From assembly GCA_012839565.1 (NCBI GenBank), contig DUMZ01000008.1, positions 62,001-126,000 on the forward strand: a DNA stretch of 64,000 bases, given 5' to 3'. The notes beneath the pieces are model-generated. The model did not search any database, was not told the origin of the DNA, and saw only the letters and a list, made by a program, of their open reading frames with translations. Shown piece after piece: positions 37,924 through 46,106 of the stretch. Source of the stretch: Anaerolineaceae bacterium. GTDB lineage: Bacteria > Chloroflexota > Anaerolineae > Anaerolineales > Anaerolineaceae. The translations under genes were made by a program, and so were the position numbers. The stretch's first letter is position 1. Each line of letters begins with the position of its first letter.

Positions 37924-39603
37924 ATGAAGCAAAAGAATAATCATCTCAATGACCAGGTCCACGATGACGTGACGTCTGCTCAAGCTGATTCAAGCGAACA
38001 AACGCTTGAGTTGATGGTGGAACAGTCCGAGCAAGCCAGCAAAGCCGGGCGACAAATCGCGCGCGCGGCATCTGTGGTTATGCTGGCCTATGTTTTTAGC
38101 ACGCTCATCGGTATCTTAAGGGGCATGGTCGTTTCGGGCGCGTTCGGCACATCGGCTGATCTTGATTCTTTCAATGCCGCCAACCGTGTTACCGAACTGC
38201 TTTTCAACCTTACCGCCGGGGGTGCCTTGGGCTCGGCGTTTATTCCCATGTTCACGGGAATGCTGACCAAGCGTGAAGAGAACAAAGCCTGGCGACTGGC
38301 GTCGGGTGTTATGAATACGCTCGTTATCATTTTGATTATTGTGGCGGCACTAATGTGGGTCTTCGCGCCAGCTATTGTGGAAAAAGGGCTTTTTGTGCTC
38401 ACACCTGGCACTCAAGTGACGCAAATTGAACTCACGGTGCGATTATTGCGCATTATGTTACCCACGGTGATTATTTTCGGCGTTAGTGGACTGGTGATGG
38501 GTATACTCAACGCGCATCAGGTCTTTTTGTGGCCGGCGCTGGCGCCATCGGCTTATTCTTTGGGCATCATTCTGGGCGTATTGCTCTTGCCAAAATCAAT
38601 GGGCATTGACCGCCTGGCATACGGAACGCTGATTGGCGCGGCTGGTCACTTTTTGTTGCAAGCGCCAACGCTGTTTAAGCTCCCCAAGCGCGCGTATTTT
38701 ATCGGCGAAGGGCTGAAAAACAAAGCCACCCGTCAAGTCTTCAAGCTGATGCTCCCGCGAATCCTTGGCGCGAGTGTGGTCCAGCTTAATTTCGTGGCAA
38801 ATACAATCATTGGCTTGAGTTTGGGCGAAGGCGCGGCCAGCGCGGTGACCTGGGCGTTTACATTGATGCTCATGCCCCAGGCGGCTATCGCGCAAAGCGC
38901 TGGTACGGCGTCTTTGCCAACGCTTTCCGCGCAATATGAACTCGGTCAACATGAACAATTCAAACAGACGCTCACGGGGATTATCCGCGCGGTGATGCTT
39001 TTGGCGATTCCTGCTACTGTTGGCATGATATTGTTGCGTGTGCCTTTGGTGCAGGTGATTTATGAGCGCGGTCAGTTTGACGCGACCTCAACCGCGATGG
39101 TCAGTTGGGCACTGCTTTGGTATGTGGCTGGTTTGGTAGGACATTGTTTGGTTGAGGTGCTCAGCCGTGGTTATTACGCCATGCAAGACACACGCACGCC
39201 GGTTATCGTGGGCGTTTTGGCGATGGGATTGAACATCGCGCTGTCATTCCTGTTTGTGCGCTTGTTTACGTATATGCCCCATGGCGGGCTGGCACTGGCA
39301 AATTCGGTAGCAACTGCCCTGGAAAGCATTGTGCTTATGGTTATTTTGCGTAAACGACTTGATGGCTTGGGCGGAAAGAATCTCTTTAACGCGATATGGA
39401 AGTCTTTGTTGGCGTCAGCAGTGATGGGGGGCGTTATTTGGGCCTGGATGAGCCTGATGGCTGGGCGATCAAAATACCTCGTCTTGTTGGGCGGTGGCGT
39501 TTTGGGTTTGCTGGCGTATGGTCTGATGATTTGGTTCTTAAAAGTGCCCGAGCTGCGCGCCATTTTCGCGCGGATAAAGCAAAGGTTAGCCAGGGCTGGT
39601 TGA
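37924..39603 (+). CDS. murJ: Lipid II flippase MurJ
   Basis: MurJ moves the peptidoglycan precursor lipid II across the membrane. The 559-residue product starts at ATG 37924 and has a soluble N-terminus of about 45 residues, then about 14 hydrophobic segments. Family features include TLIGILRGMVVSGAFGTSAD, FNAANRVTELLFNLTAGGAL and GGLALANSVATALES. The N-terminal soluble stretch is longer than in E. coli MurJ. Confidence 0.92.
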   Translation: MKQKNNHLNDQVHDDVTSAQADSSEQTLELMVEQSEQASKAGRQIARAASVVMLAYVFSTLIGILRGMVVSGAFGTSADLDSFNAANRVTELLFNLTAGGALGSAFIPMFTGMLTKREENKAWRLASGVMNTLVIILIIVAALMWVFAPAIVEKGLFVLTPGTQVTQIELTVRLLRIMLPTVIIFGVSGLVMGILNAHQVFLWPALAPSAYSLGIILGVLLLPKSMGIDRLAYGTLIGAAGHFLLQAPTLFKLPKRAYFIGEGLKNKATRQVFKLMLPRILGASVVQLNFVANTIIGLSLGEGAASAVTWAFTLMLMPQAAIAQSAGTASLPTLSAQYELGQHEQFKQTLTGIIRAVMLLAIPATVGMILLRVPLVQVIYERGQFDATSTAMVSWALLWYVAGLVGHCLVEVLSRGYYAMQDTRTPVIVGVLAMGLNIALSFLFVRLFTYMPHGGLALANSVATALESIVLMVILRKRLDGLGGKNLFNAIWKSLLASAVMGGVIWAWMSLMAGRSKYLVLLGGGVLGLLAYGLMIWFLKVPELRAIFARIKQRLARAG

Positions 39604-39648
39604 AAATATTGCAAAATCTAAGCGTGTCTTAGAATAAAACAAAAAAGA

Positions 39649-40077
39649 CTAGGAATCTGGCGAATTAAAACGCGCGAAACCTTGCACGCCTATATCTTCA
39701 AAACGTTTAAATCCCACGTGCGTGTACCAGTTTTCAACATTACGGTTTGCTTCCCCAGCATCGGTTATCAAAACCACCTGGCGAATGTGTTTGACTTCTT
39801 CAAAAACACGTCGCATGAGTTCTTTGCCGATGCCTTTGTTTTGCCAGGCTGCTTTGACCAAAACATCTTGTATATAAGCGATTGTTTCACCATCACCAAC
39901 GACACGTATTAAGCCGATAAGCTCGTCTTGTTCCCAGGCGCTGATGACCAGGCGCGATGCTGCCACAGCGCGCTGGAGTTGGGGCAGATTGCTGGTGTAA
40001 GCCGTCCATCCCACGTCGCTATAAAGGGAAAGTAAGTTTTCGGCTTGAATGGCTTTATCGTATTTGTATTCAATCAT
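39649..40077 (-). CDS. GNAT-family N-acetyltransferase
   Basis: The 142-residue product has the acetyl-CoA-binding pattern IQDVLVKAAWQNKGIGKELM (Q-x-x-G-x-G) and the C-terminal WYTHVGFKRF. The substrate cannot be told from sequence. It is convergent with murJ and transcribed alone. Its start is about 220 bp from the ATPase 1 gene, and the two are divergent. Confidence 0.85.
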   Translation of the reverse strand: MIEYKYDKAIQAENLLSLYSDVGWTAYTSNLPQLQRAVAASRLVISAWEQDELIGLIRVVGDGETIAYIQDVLVKAAWQNKGIGKELMRRVFEEVKHIRQVVLITDAGEANRNVENWYTHVGFKRFEDIGVQGFARFNSPDS

Positions 40078-40197
40078 CTTTATCGCCTTTTATGCTTTAT
40101 TAATGTGGTGTAATTATAAAACGAAAGCACGCACTCATATCTGAAAAAAGAGAGAACCCAGCAGAATCTCAAAACAGCCCTATTAGCAGCTAAAAAC

Positions 40198-40283
40198 CGA
40201 CTAAACGAAAAAGAAATTTTAGAAAAGTCGCTTTACAAATAGAAAAAGTTCGACTATACTAAAAAGCGATTTTAGAACAGTCG
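40198..40283 (+). promoter_or_regulatory. Promoter with two 33-bp inverted-repeat operators upstream of AAA+ ATPase 1
   Basis: Operator A is CGACTAAACGAAAA (40198-40211), a 5-bp spacer and TTTTAGAAAAGTCG (40217-40230). Operator B is CGACTATACTAAAA (40251-40264), a 5-bp spacer and TTTTAGAACAGTCG (40270-40283). Arms match at 10/14 and 12/14. Their period is 53 bp, close to five helical turns. The promoter lies between and within them: -35 TTTACA (40232-40237), a 17-nt spacer, -10 TATACT (40255-40260). Occupancy of B would cover the -10 and start site. Confidence 0.75.
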
Positions 40284-40295
40284 AAAAGAGGCGAT

Positions 40296-41516
40296 ATGTA
40301 TATTCGAAGAGCGATTGAACCTGTCATCCAAAAGATGATAAATACTTTTAAAGTAGTACTTCTCACCGGCGCCCGCCAAGTGGGTAAATCGACAACTTTA
40401 AATCAAATGTTCACAAACCAGGATTATGAATATGTCAGTCTTGATGATTTTAATGAATTACAAATAGCTAAGAACAATCCCAAGGCTTTTTTTCTGAACC
40501 ATCCAGGAAAATTGATTATTGATGAGATACAATATGCGCCTCAATTGTTTCGTGAAATAAAGCTTAGGGTAGATAAAACCCAGGACTATGGACAATATAT
40601 ATTAACAGGCTCTCAAACCTATTCATTGATGCAAGGTGTTACCGAGAGTTTGGCAGGTCGGGTTGGAATTGCTCATTTAGATGGTTTGTCACTGCGAGAA
40701 ATATTACAAGATTCCTTCAATCAACCAATGGTTCCAAACGAAACTTTCATTCAGGCAAACCGTAAAGCTTTGCATGGCAGGGATTTATGGCAAGCAATAC
40801 ATCGGGGCAGTTTACCTGAGTTAACAAAGCTTAAAGAGCTGGATGGTGACCAGTATTATGCATCCTACCTAAGCACTTATATTGAAAGAGACGTGCGTTC
40901 GATTACGAACATACAGGATTTATCTTTGTTTAGCAATTTTATGCGTGTTATCGCGGCGCGGGTAAGCCAAGAAGTGAATTATGCTGATATGGCGAGCGTG
41001 CTGGGTGTCAGTGCGCCTACTGTGAAAGCCTGGATGTCAGTGTTGGAAGCATCCGGTTTGATTGTTTTGATTCAACCTTTCTCAAATAATCAACTATCCC
41101 GGGTTATTAAGCGTCCGAAACTCTATTTTATGGACACCGGATTAGTGGCATACCTTGGCCGATGGCTAAATCCGGAAAATTTGATGATGGGAGCAATGTC
41201 TGGCGCTGTTTTGGAGAATTTTGCGGTGAGCGAAATTATTAAATCTTTCCATAACGCTGGAAAGATTCATCCACCGGTTACTTTCTACAGGGATAAAGAC
41301 AGGCGTGAGGTGGATTTGATTATTGAAGACTCTGGTGTTCTGTATCCAATTGAAATTAAACAAACCGCATCGCCTAATCCGGGTATGGCAAGACACTTCA
41401 GCTTACTTGAAAAAGCGCAAGGATACACTGTGGGTAATCAAATAATTTTATGCCAAATTGACAAGAAGCGTTATTTAAGCGAAAACTTGATCGCCTATCC
41501 AGTTGGCGCAATTTAA
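40296..41516 (+). CDS. AAA+ ATPase with DUF4143 C-terminal domain (ATPase 1)
   Basis: The 406-residue product has Walker A GARQVGKST (residues 25-33), Walker B LIIDEIQ with Asp76-Glu77 and sensor LTGSQ. A winged-helix segment follows (YADMASVLGVSAPTVKAWMS, then LEASGLIVLI), and a C-terminal DUF4143 part with a PD-(D/E)xK-like pattern: Asp340 in REVDLII and Glu353-x-Lys355 in PIEIKQT. The biological role of this family is unknown. It stands alone, with its own promoter and two operator-like inverted repeats, and no partner gene. SD AGAGG lies 4 nt before ATG. The winged helix makes self-regulation plausible (inference). Confidence 0.88.
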   Translation: MYIRRAIEPVIQKMINTFKVVLLTGARQVGKSTTLNQMFTNQDYEYVSLDDFNELQIAKNNPKAFFLNHPGKLIIDEIQYAPQLFREIKLRVDKTQDYGQYILTGSQTYSLMQGVTESLAGRVGIAHLDGLSLREILQDSFNQPMVPNETFIQANRKALHGRDLWQAIHRGSLPELTKLKELDGDQYYASYLSTYIERDVRSITNIQDLSLFSNFMRVIAARVSQEVNYADMASVLGVSAPTVKAWMSVLEASGLIVLIQPFSNNQLSRVIKRPKLYFMDTGLVAYLGRWLNPENLMMGAMSGAVLENFAVSEIIKSFHNAGKIHPPVTFYRDKDRREVDLIIEDSGVLYPIEIKQTASPNPGMARHFSLLEKAQGYTVGNQIILCQIDKKRYLSENLIAYPVGAI

Positions 41517-41554
41517 AAAGCCTAATAATCAATTCTCAGAAATGCAAATAAAAA

Positions 41555-42010
41555 TTACGCCGGGAAGATTAGCCAGATTAGAATCGCAAACACAATACCA
41601 AAGAGCAAGCCGATAAGGGCTTCGGCTGGCGAGTGACCGATAACTTCGCGCAGGAATTTGACTTCATCCTCGGGCAGGTTGCGGTGGGCCAAAGCCTCGC
41701 GAATGATGGTGTTAATGCGTTCGGCGTGCAAGCCGGCTTGTCTGCGCACACCGGTGGCGTCGTAAACCACAATCATGGTTGCTGCCACACCCAGGAAGAA
41801 GGTCGGATGGTCCCAGCCATGATAAAGTCCAATTGAGGTCGTTACCGCGCTCATCAGAGCAGAGTGCGACGAAGGCATACTGCCGGAACTGATGATTAGC
41901 GACCAGTCCCATTTCTTGTGGCGCAAGTAGTGGATGGGTGTTTTTATAAGCTGCGCCAAAATCAGCGCGCCGAAAGCGGATAAAGCGATAGGGCTTCTGA
42001 AAAAACTCAT
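41555..42010 (-). CDS. Divergent PAP2-family membrane protein (DUF212, YuiD-like)
   Basis: The 151-residue product has three to four hydrophobic segments and the family core IISSGSMPSSHSALMSAVTT, then YDATGVRRQAGLHAERIN, ending HSPAEALIGLLFGIVFAIL. These match the phosphatase-like 'divergent PAP2' group, related to acid phosphatases and phosphatidic acid phosphatases. The substrate is unknown. The gene is 3 bp downstream of xseB and probably in its operon. Confidence 0.88.
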   Translation of the reverse strand: MSFFRSPIALSAFGALILAQLIKTPIHYLRHKKWDWSLIISSGSMPSSHSALMSAVTTSIGLYHGWDHPTFFLGVAATMIVVYDATGVRRQAGLHAERINTIIREALAHRNLPEDEVKFLREVIGHSPAEALIGLLFGIVFAILIWLIFPA

Positions 42011-42013
42011 GGT

Positions 42014-42235
42014 TTAGTCAGCGGGGCTTTCGTTGAGTTCAGTTTCGCTTAAAGTGCTCACGCGCAGTCGGGCGCTTTCCAAAATCTGCGCGCAGAGTTT
42101 GCTAAGGCGTTTGCCTTCTTCGTAAAGCTTGATGGCTTCTTCAAGGGGCAAATCGGCGTTTTCAAGCTTGCTGATTACGTCCTGGAGTTGTGCAAAACTG
42201 CTTTCAAAGCTTTGGGTGGGGTCAGTTTTCGTCAT
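42014..42235 (-). CDS. xseB: Exodeoxyribonuclease VII small subunit
   Basis: The small subunit of Exo VII forms the helical stalk with XseA. The 73-residue product has FESSFAQLQDVISKLENADL and LEEAIKLYEEGKRLSKLC, the family signature. It overlaps the end of xseA by 14 bp, which implies coupling. Confidence 0.94.
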   Translation of the reverse strand: MTKTDPTQSFESSFAQLQDVISKLENADLPLEEAIKLYEEGKRLSKLCAQILESARLRVSTLSETELNESPAD

Positions 42236-43463
42236 AATTATTCTCTCTTTTGATGTCAGTCACTTCGGCGTAAAAAGTGCCGTCAAGAATTTGTACTCTA
42301 ATAGGCAGGGTTGGTTCGATTTGGGCGATATGTTTGACCACTTTGCCGGTAGATGGATCGCTGATAATGGCGTAACCGCGTGCCAGGACTGCCATGGGGC
42401 TCAAGGCTTTAAGGTGGGCGCTTTCTTTTTCAAGGCGCAGTTCAAGGTTTTGCAGTTGGGCTGTCATGGCGCGGTCAAGACGGGCAAAAAGCTCATCCTG
42501 GCGTTGCAGGGTGTTGTAGATGCGTTGGCGGGGTGATACTCTTTCGAGCGCGCTTTGGACGAGTTGAAACTTTTGTTGGTGCATCGTAAAAATCGCTGAC
42601 AGGGATTGCTCAAGGCGGGCGCTTCTATCAGCAAGGTTTTGGAGCAAATCATCAACAGTTACCGGGCTGGCAAGTTCTGCCGCTGCGGTTGGCGTGGGCG
42701 CGCGCAGGTCGGCTACAAAGTCAGCGATGGTAAAGTCGGTTTCGTGGCCAACGCCGGAAATGACAGGTACGCGTGAATTGAAAATAGCGTATGCCAGTGC
42801 TTCATCGTTAAAACACCATAAATCTTCAATTGAGCCACCGCCACGACCAAGTAAAATGACATCCAGGTCTTTAATGCGGTTTAGCGCGTTGAGCGCGCGA
42901 ATGATTGACGCGGGCGCGTCCGCACCCTGAACAGTGCTAGGCGCGATGGTAACGCGGGCGGTGGGCAGACGCCGGTCAAGCGCGTGAAGCATGTCTTGCA
43001 GGGCAGCGCCGGTGGCGGAGCTGACGATGCCGATATGGTGCGGGAAACGCGGGAGGGGCTTTTTCTTGTCAAAAAGTCCGGCTGCCTGAAGCTTGGCTTT
43101 TAGCTTTAAAAACTCCGCGTAGAGTTGTCCCTGACCAGCCTGGCGCATTTCGCTGACGTAAAGCTGAACCTGCCCGGTAGCGGAATAGATGCTCATTGAG
43201 CCATGCACTTCAACCGCCATGCCTTCGCGCGGGTCAAAACGCAGGCCAAAGGTTGAGCCTTTCCACATGACGCATTTCACTTGCGCGTCGGCATCTTTGA
43301 GTGTGAAATAAAGATGTCCGGAACTGGCGCGGGTGAAATTCGAAATTTCGCCCTTGACCCAAATATCGCGCAAAACCTCGTCTGTTTCGAGTAATTCGCG
43401 CAGATAACTGTTGAGCGCTTTCACAGTCATGATGGCAGGTTGAAGGTCTTCGAAGTCAAACAT
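42222..43463 (-). CDS. xseA: Exodeoxyribonuclease VII large subunit
   Basis: XseA is the catalytic subunit of Exo VII, a single-strand DNA exonuclease. From ATG 43463 the product is 413 residues. The N-terminal OB-fold is IWVKGEISNFTRASSGHLYF, and the nuclease domain has PHHIGIVSSATGAALQDM, LLGRGGGSIEDLWCFNDEAL and SGVGHETDFTIADFVAD. An in-frame TTG at 43484 would add seven residues. Confidence 0.95.
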   Translation of the reverse strand: MFDFEDLQPAIMTVKALNSYLRELLETDEVLRDIWVKGEISNFTRASSGHLYFTLKDADAQVKCVMWKGSTFGLRFDPREGMAVEVHGSMSIYSATGQVQLYVSEMRQAGQGQLYAEFLKLKAKLQAAGLFDKKKPLPRFPHHIGIVSSATGAALQDMLHALDRRLPTARVTIAPSTVQGADAPASIIRALNALNRIKDLDVILLGRGGGSIEDLWCFNDEALAYAIFNSRVPVISGVGHETDFTIADFVADLRAPTPTAAAELASPVTVDDLLQNLADRSARLEQSLSAIFTMHQQKFQLVQSALERVSPRQRIYNTLQRQDELFARLDRAMTAQLQNLELRLEKESAHLKALSPMAVLARGYAIISDPSTGKVVKHIAQIEPTLPIRVQILDGTFYAEVTDIKRENNYDEN

Positions 43464-43532
43464 GATGATAGTAGTATAATTCAAAAAGCGATGAAAGATA
43501 ACAATAAGTTCTGAAAGAAAGTGAGGTGCATG

Positions 43533-44198
43533 ATGAAAAACATTACAAAACTGGTCCTTCTAACTTTGACTTTATCCTTGCTTTTGGCTGGGTGTAATTT
43601 GGGAGGGAATCAAACGCAATCAGATGAACTTATCCAAGCGATTGCGGATTATGCTGTAAAACTTACTGTTCAGGCCAGTGAAATTGACTTGCTCAAACAG
43701 GCACTGACCGAAAGCCCGGACGCTTGCCCCACGTGTGTGGTTTGCCCAACAACAACGCCTTGCCCGGTCAACACACCGTGTCCGGTTTGTCCCACTGTGG
43801 CACCTGAACCTACGCCGACCGCGACTAAAGGGATTCCTGTTGGCACAGCGAGTATTTCAGGTAAATTAATTTATCCATCGGATCATATCCCTCCACAACG
43901 GGTTATTGCCTTCGAAGTCAAAACAGGCTATTACTATTGGGTGCGTACAGCTACAGGAAATGCCAGTTACACCATTTCAAACTTGCCAGCGGGTACTTAT
44001 AAGGTTGTTAGCTATAAAATAAGCGAGAGTCCAACTGGGCTTAAGGCCGGTTATACACCTTTCGCGGCATGTAATTTTACTTGCGCGGAGGACCATAGCT
44101 TAATCGAGTTTGAACTAAAAGAAGGTGAACACAAAACGGGCATTGATCCGATTGACTGGTATGCGCCAGAAGATGTAGATTGGCCTGATGAACCATAA
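43533..44198 (+). CDS. Secreted lipoprotein with Cys-Pro-rich linker
   Basis: The 221-residue product has a lipoprotein signal (LLLAGCNLGG, Cys about 21), a helical stretch (about 30-60) and then a remarkable linker in which CP, CPT and PCP recur (CPTCVVCPTTTPCPVNTPCP). A small beta-sandwich domain follows (TASISGKLIYPSDH, SYTISNLPAGTYKVVSYK), resembling carboxypeptidase-regulatory-like domains that often bind surfaces or proteins. ATG 43533 has GAGG 6 nt upstream. TATAAT at 43475-43480 may be its -10. Function unknown. Confidence 0.7.
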   Translation: MKNITKLVLLTLTLSLLLAGCNLGGNQTQSDELIQAIADYAVKLTVQASEIDLLKQALTESPDACPTCVVCPTTTPCPVNTPCPVCPTVAPEPTPTATKGIPVGTASISGKLIYPSDHIPPQRVIAFEVKTGYYYWVRTATGNASYTISNLPAGTYKVVSYKISESPTGLKAGYTPFAACNFTCAEDHSLIEFELKEGEHKTGIDPIDWYAPEDVDWPDEP

Positions 44199-44220
44199 AA
44201 CTAAAATGATTTAAAAAGAA

Positions 44221-46059
44221 ATGAGTTCTAAAAAAACGCTTTTTCTTCAAATTACGCTGATTCTTTTGCTTCTGCTACCGACGCTGACTGCTTGCGAAAA
44301 CGGACAAAGCAAAGCTGAGGACTTTATTGTGTCGGTTCAAATGCCTCAGCGCGGTCTTTCGCAGGGGCAAAACTTTGTGCTGACCCTGACCCTGCAGAAC
44401 AACAGTATAAAGAATAAGGATGTCGAATCGATTATCTTGCCTGCTACGTTTATCAAAGGGGTGAACGCGTTCAACACGCAGCCAGCTATGCCACGTGGCA
44501 TTAATAGCAACGGCGATTGGGTCTTTGAATATGAGCGAACTATCGCGCCCCAAGGCCTTGAACAGGTCGCTTTTTACTTTGAAACCGCGCCAACGGGTCA
44601 TTTTGAAGCGACAGGCGTGGTGAATACGTCCGAGCGTTCCTATGAATTTGCGCTTGGTTTAACAGTGCTCGGCGTTAATCCTGCAGACTGGTCACCAGCC
44701 GCGGCAAAACCCATTTTCGACGATGCTGTTTATGAGCCACCGTACCTAAGTGTCGTCAAAATTGACGCTTTTGCTGAACAAGACGGACAACGAACGCAGG
44801 TCTGGAGCGGTAACGGAGCGATTATCAGTTCAGATGGGCTCATTTTAACCAGCGCTGATGTGGTGCTTTCGGACCGTTATTTTCAGCTCACCGACTTGCT
44901 TGTTTCTTTGACCGTTGATGCCGAAGCCCCACCTGTTCCCAGCTATCGTGCCAGCATCGTGCAGGCTGATGCCAAGCTGGGACTGGCAATCATCAAGCCA
45001 CGCGAAACTCTGGATGGAAAAGCTATCGACTACAGCTTGCTTGACTTGCCCGTCTTAGCGCTGGGCGATTCGCGAGTCCTGGAGCAAGACGCTGAATTAC
45101 GGGTAACAGGTTACCCACAGGCTCCCAACACATCAGAGCTGATGAGCGAAAGAAATTTACGACTCAATGACTTCGGCGCGGAACTTCCCTTTGGCGAAGG
45201 ATCACTCTGGCATGCTGATAGAGCGATTGAAGCCGGCTATCTTGGCGCGCCTGTGCTAAACGAAGCCGGCGAACTGGTGGCTGTGCCGATCCATAAATCG
45301 CCGATCACTTTTGACCCGCGCACAGTAACGTGTGAGCCTGTTGTGGATGACAATCGCGATGGACGGATTGACGCGCTTGACCCCTGCCCGAGAACGAGTC
45401 TGCCGATTGACACCCTGCGACCCATTCACCTGGCTCAGGAAATGATTGACGCTGCCAGGCGGGGCGAGATAAGTATTACGATGGCTAGAATCGCGCAACC
45501 TTTAAGCCATACGCCAGTAAAACTGCTTGACACGGATGATTTTTCAAACAATCGCAATCAATGGAAAATCACCGGGAATGACTTTGGCAAGCAAAAGATT
45601 GAAGATGGTGCCTATCTGATTAAGGTACATAAGCCGATGACACAGCTTTGGTCATCAGTGGGCTATGGCTATGATCAGCCCATGCAAATTGACGTGGAGG
45701 CGCGCGTGACTGCGCCGGTGTATAATAGCGAATTTGGCGTGATTTGTGGCCTGACTGAGACCGAGCGCACCGTTTTCGCGGTGAGTGAGAATGGTTATTT
45801 CGCGATTTGGAAAGTGCAAAATGACGCCATGCATTATTTGCAGGACTGGCGCTACGGAGGTTTTGACGCTGAGCAAACGCTAAATCTTTCAGTGCAATGT
45901 GGGCAGGGCTGGTATCAGTTTGCCGTTAATCAGCGTGTGTTGGCGCAGGGCACGGACCCCGATTTTACGTCTGGACTAACGGGTTTATATGTAGCCAGTT
46001 ATGACAAGGGTGGTTTGACGGTTCATTTCGATAATTTCAGCGTTTCTATCATCGAGTAA
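44221..46059 (+). CDS. Secreted lipoprotein with degenerate trypsin-like domain and C-terminal jelly-roll domain
   Basis: The 612-residue product has a lipoprotein signal (LTACE, Cys25), an N-terminal beta domain (about 35-150), then a trypsin-fold region (about 176-360) that is recognisable but inactive. The His box reads TSADVV (Asp213 in place of His), the Asp box reads LGLAII (Gly254), and the Ser box reads GYLGAP (Leu341 in place of Ser). A short Ca-binding-like DDNRDGRIDALD loop follows (376-387). The C-terminal third is a concanavalin/jelly-roll domain (DTDDFSNNRNQWKITG ... GLYVASYDKGGLTVHFDNF). It is convergent with pepF, with a shared terminator. Confidence 0.72.
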   Translation: MSSKKTLFLQITLILLLLLPTLTACENGQSKAEDFIVSVQMPQRGLSQGQNFVLTLTLQNNSIKNKDVESIILPATFIKGVNAFNTQPAMPRGINSNGDWVFEYERTIAPQGLEQVAFYFETAPTGHFEATGVVNTSERSYEFALGLTVLGVNPADWSPAAAKPIFDDAVYEPPYLSVVKIDAFAEQDGQRTQVWSGNGAIISSDGLILTSADVVLSDRYFQLTDLLVSLTVDAEAPPVPSYRASIVQADAKLGLAIIKPRETLDGKAIDYSLLDLPVLALGDSRVLEQDAELRVTGYPQAPNTSELMSERNLRLNDFGAELPFGEGSLWHADRAIEAGYLGAPVLNEAGELVAVPIHKSPITFDPRTVTCEPVVDDNRDGRIDALDPCPRTSLPIDTLRPIHLAQEMIDAARRGEISITMARIAQPLSHTPVKLLDTDDFSNNRNQWKITGNDFGKQKIEDGAYLIKVHKPMTQLWSSVGYGYDQPMQIDVEARVTAPVYNSEFGVICGLTETERTVFAVSENGYFAIWKVQNDAMHYLQDWRYGGFDAEQTLNLSVQCGQGWYQFAVNQRVLAQGTDPDFTSGLTGLYVASYDKGGLTVHFDNFSVSIIE

Positions 46060-46062
46060 AAG

Positions 46063-46090
46063 AAAAACCCCCGCTTATCACGGGGGTTTA
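46063..46090. terminator. Bidirectional terminator between convergent genes
   Basis: AAACCCCCG (46065-46073) pairs with CGGGGGTTT (46081-46089) around a 7-nt loop. A and T tracts on both sides let it serve the lipoprotein gene and pepF. Confidence 0.8.
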
Positions 46091-46106
46091 AGGAGAAAGG
46101 TAATGT

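Noticed and set aside
40296-41516. ATPase 1 plus neighbour as a toxin-antitoxin or restriction operon
   Set aside because: No small partner gene or methylase is adjacent; the flanking genes are a divergent acetyltransferase and a convergent PAP2-like gene.
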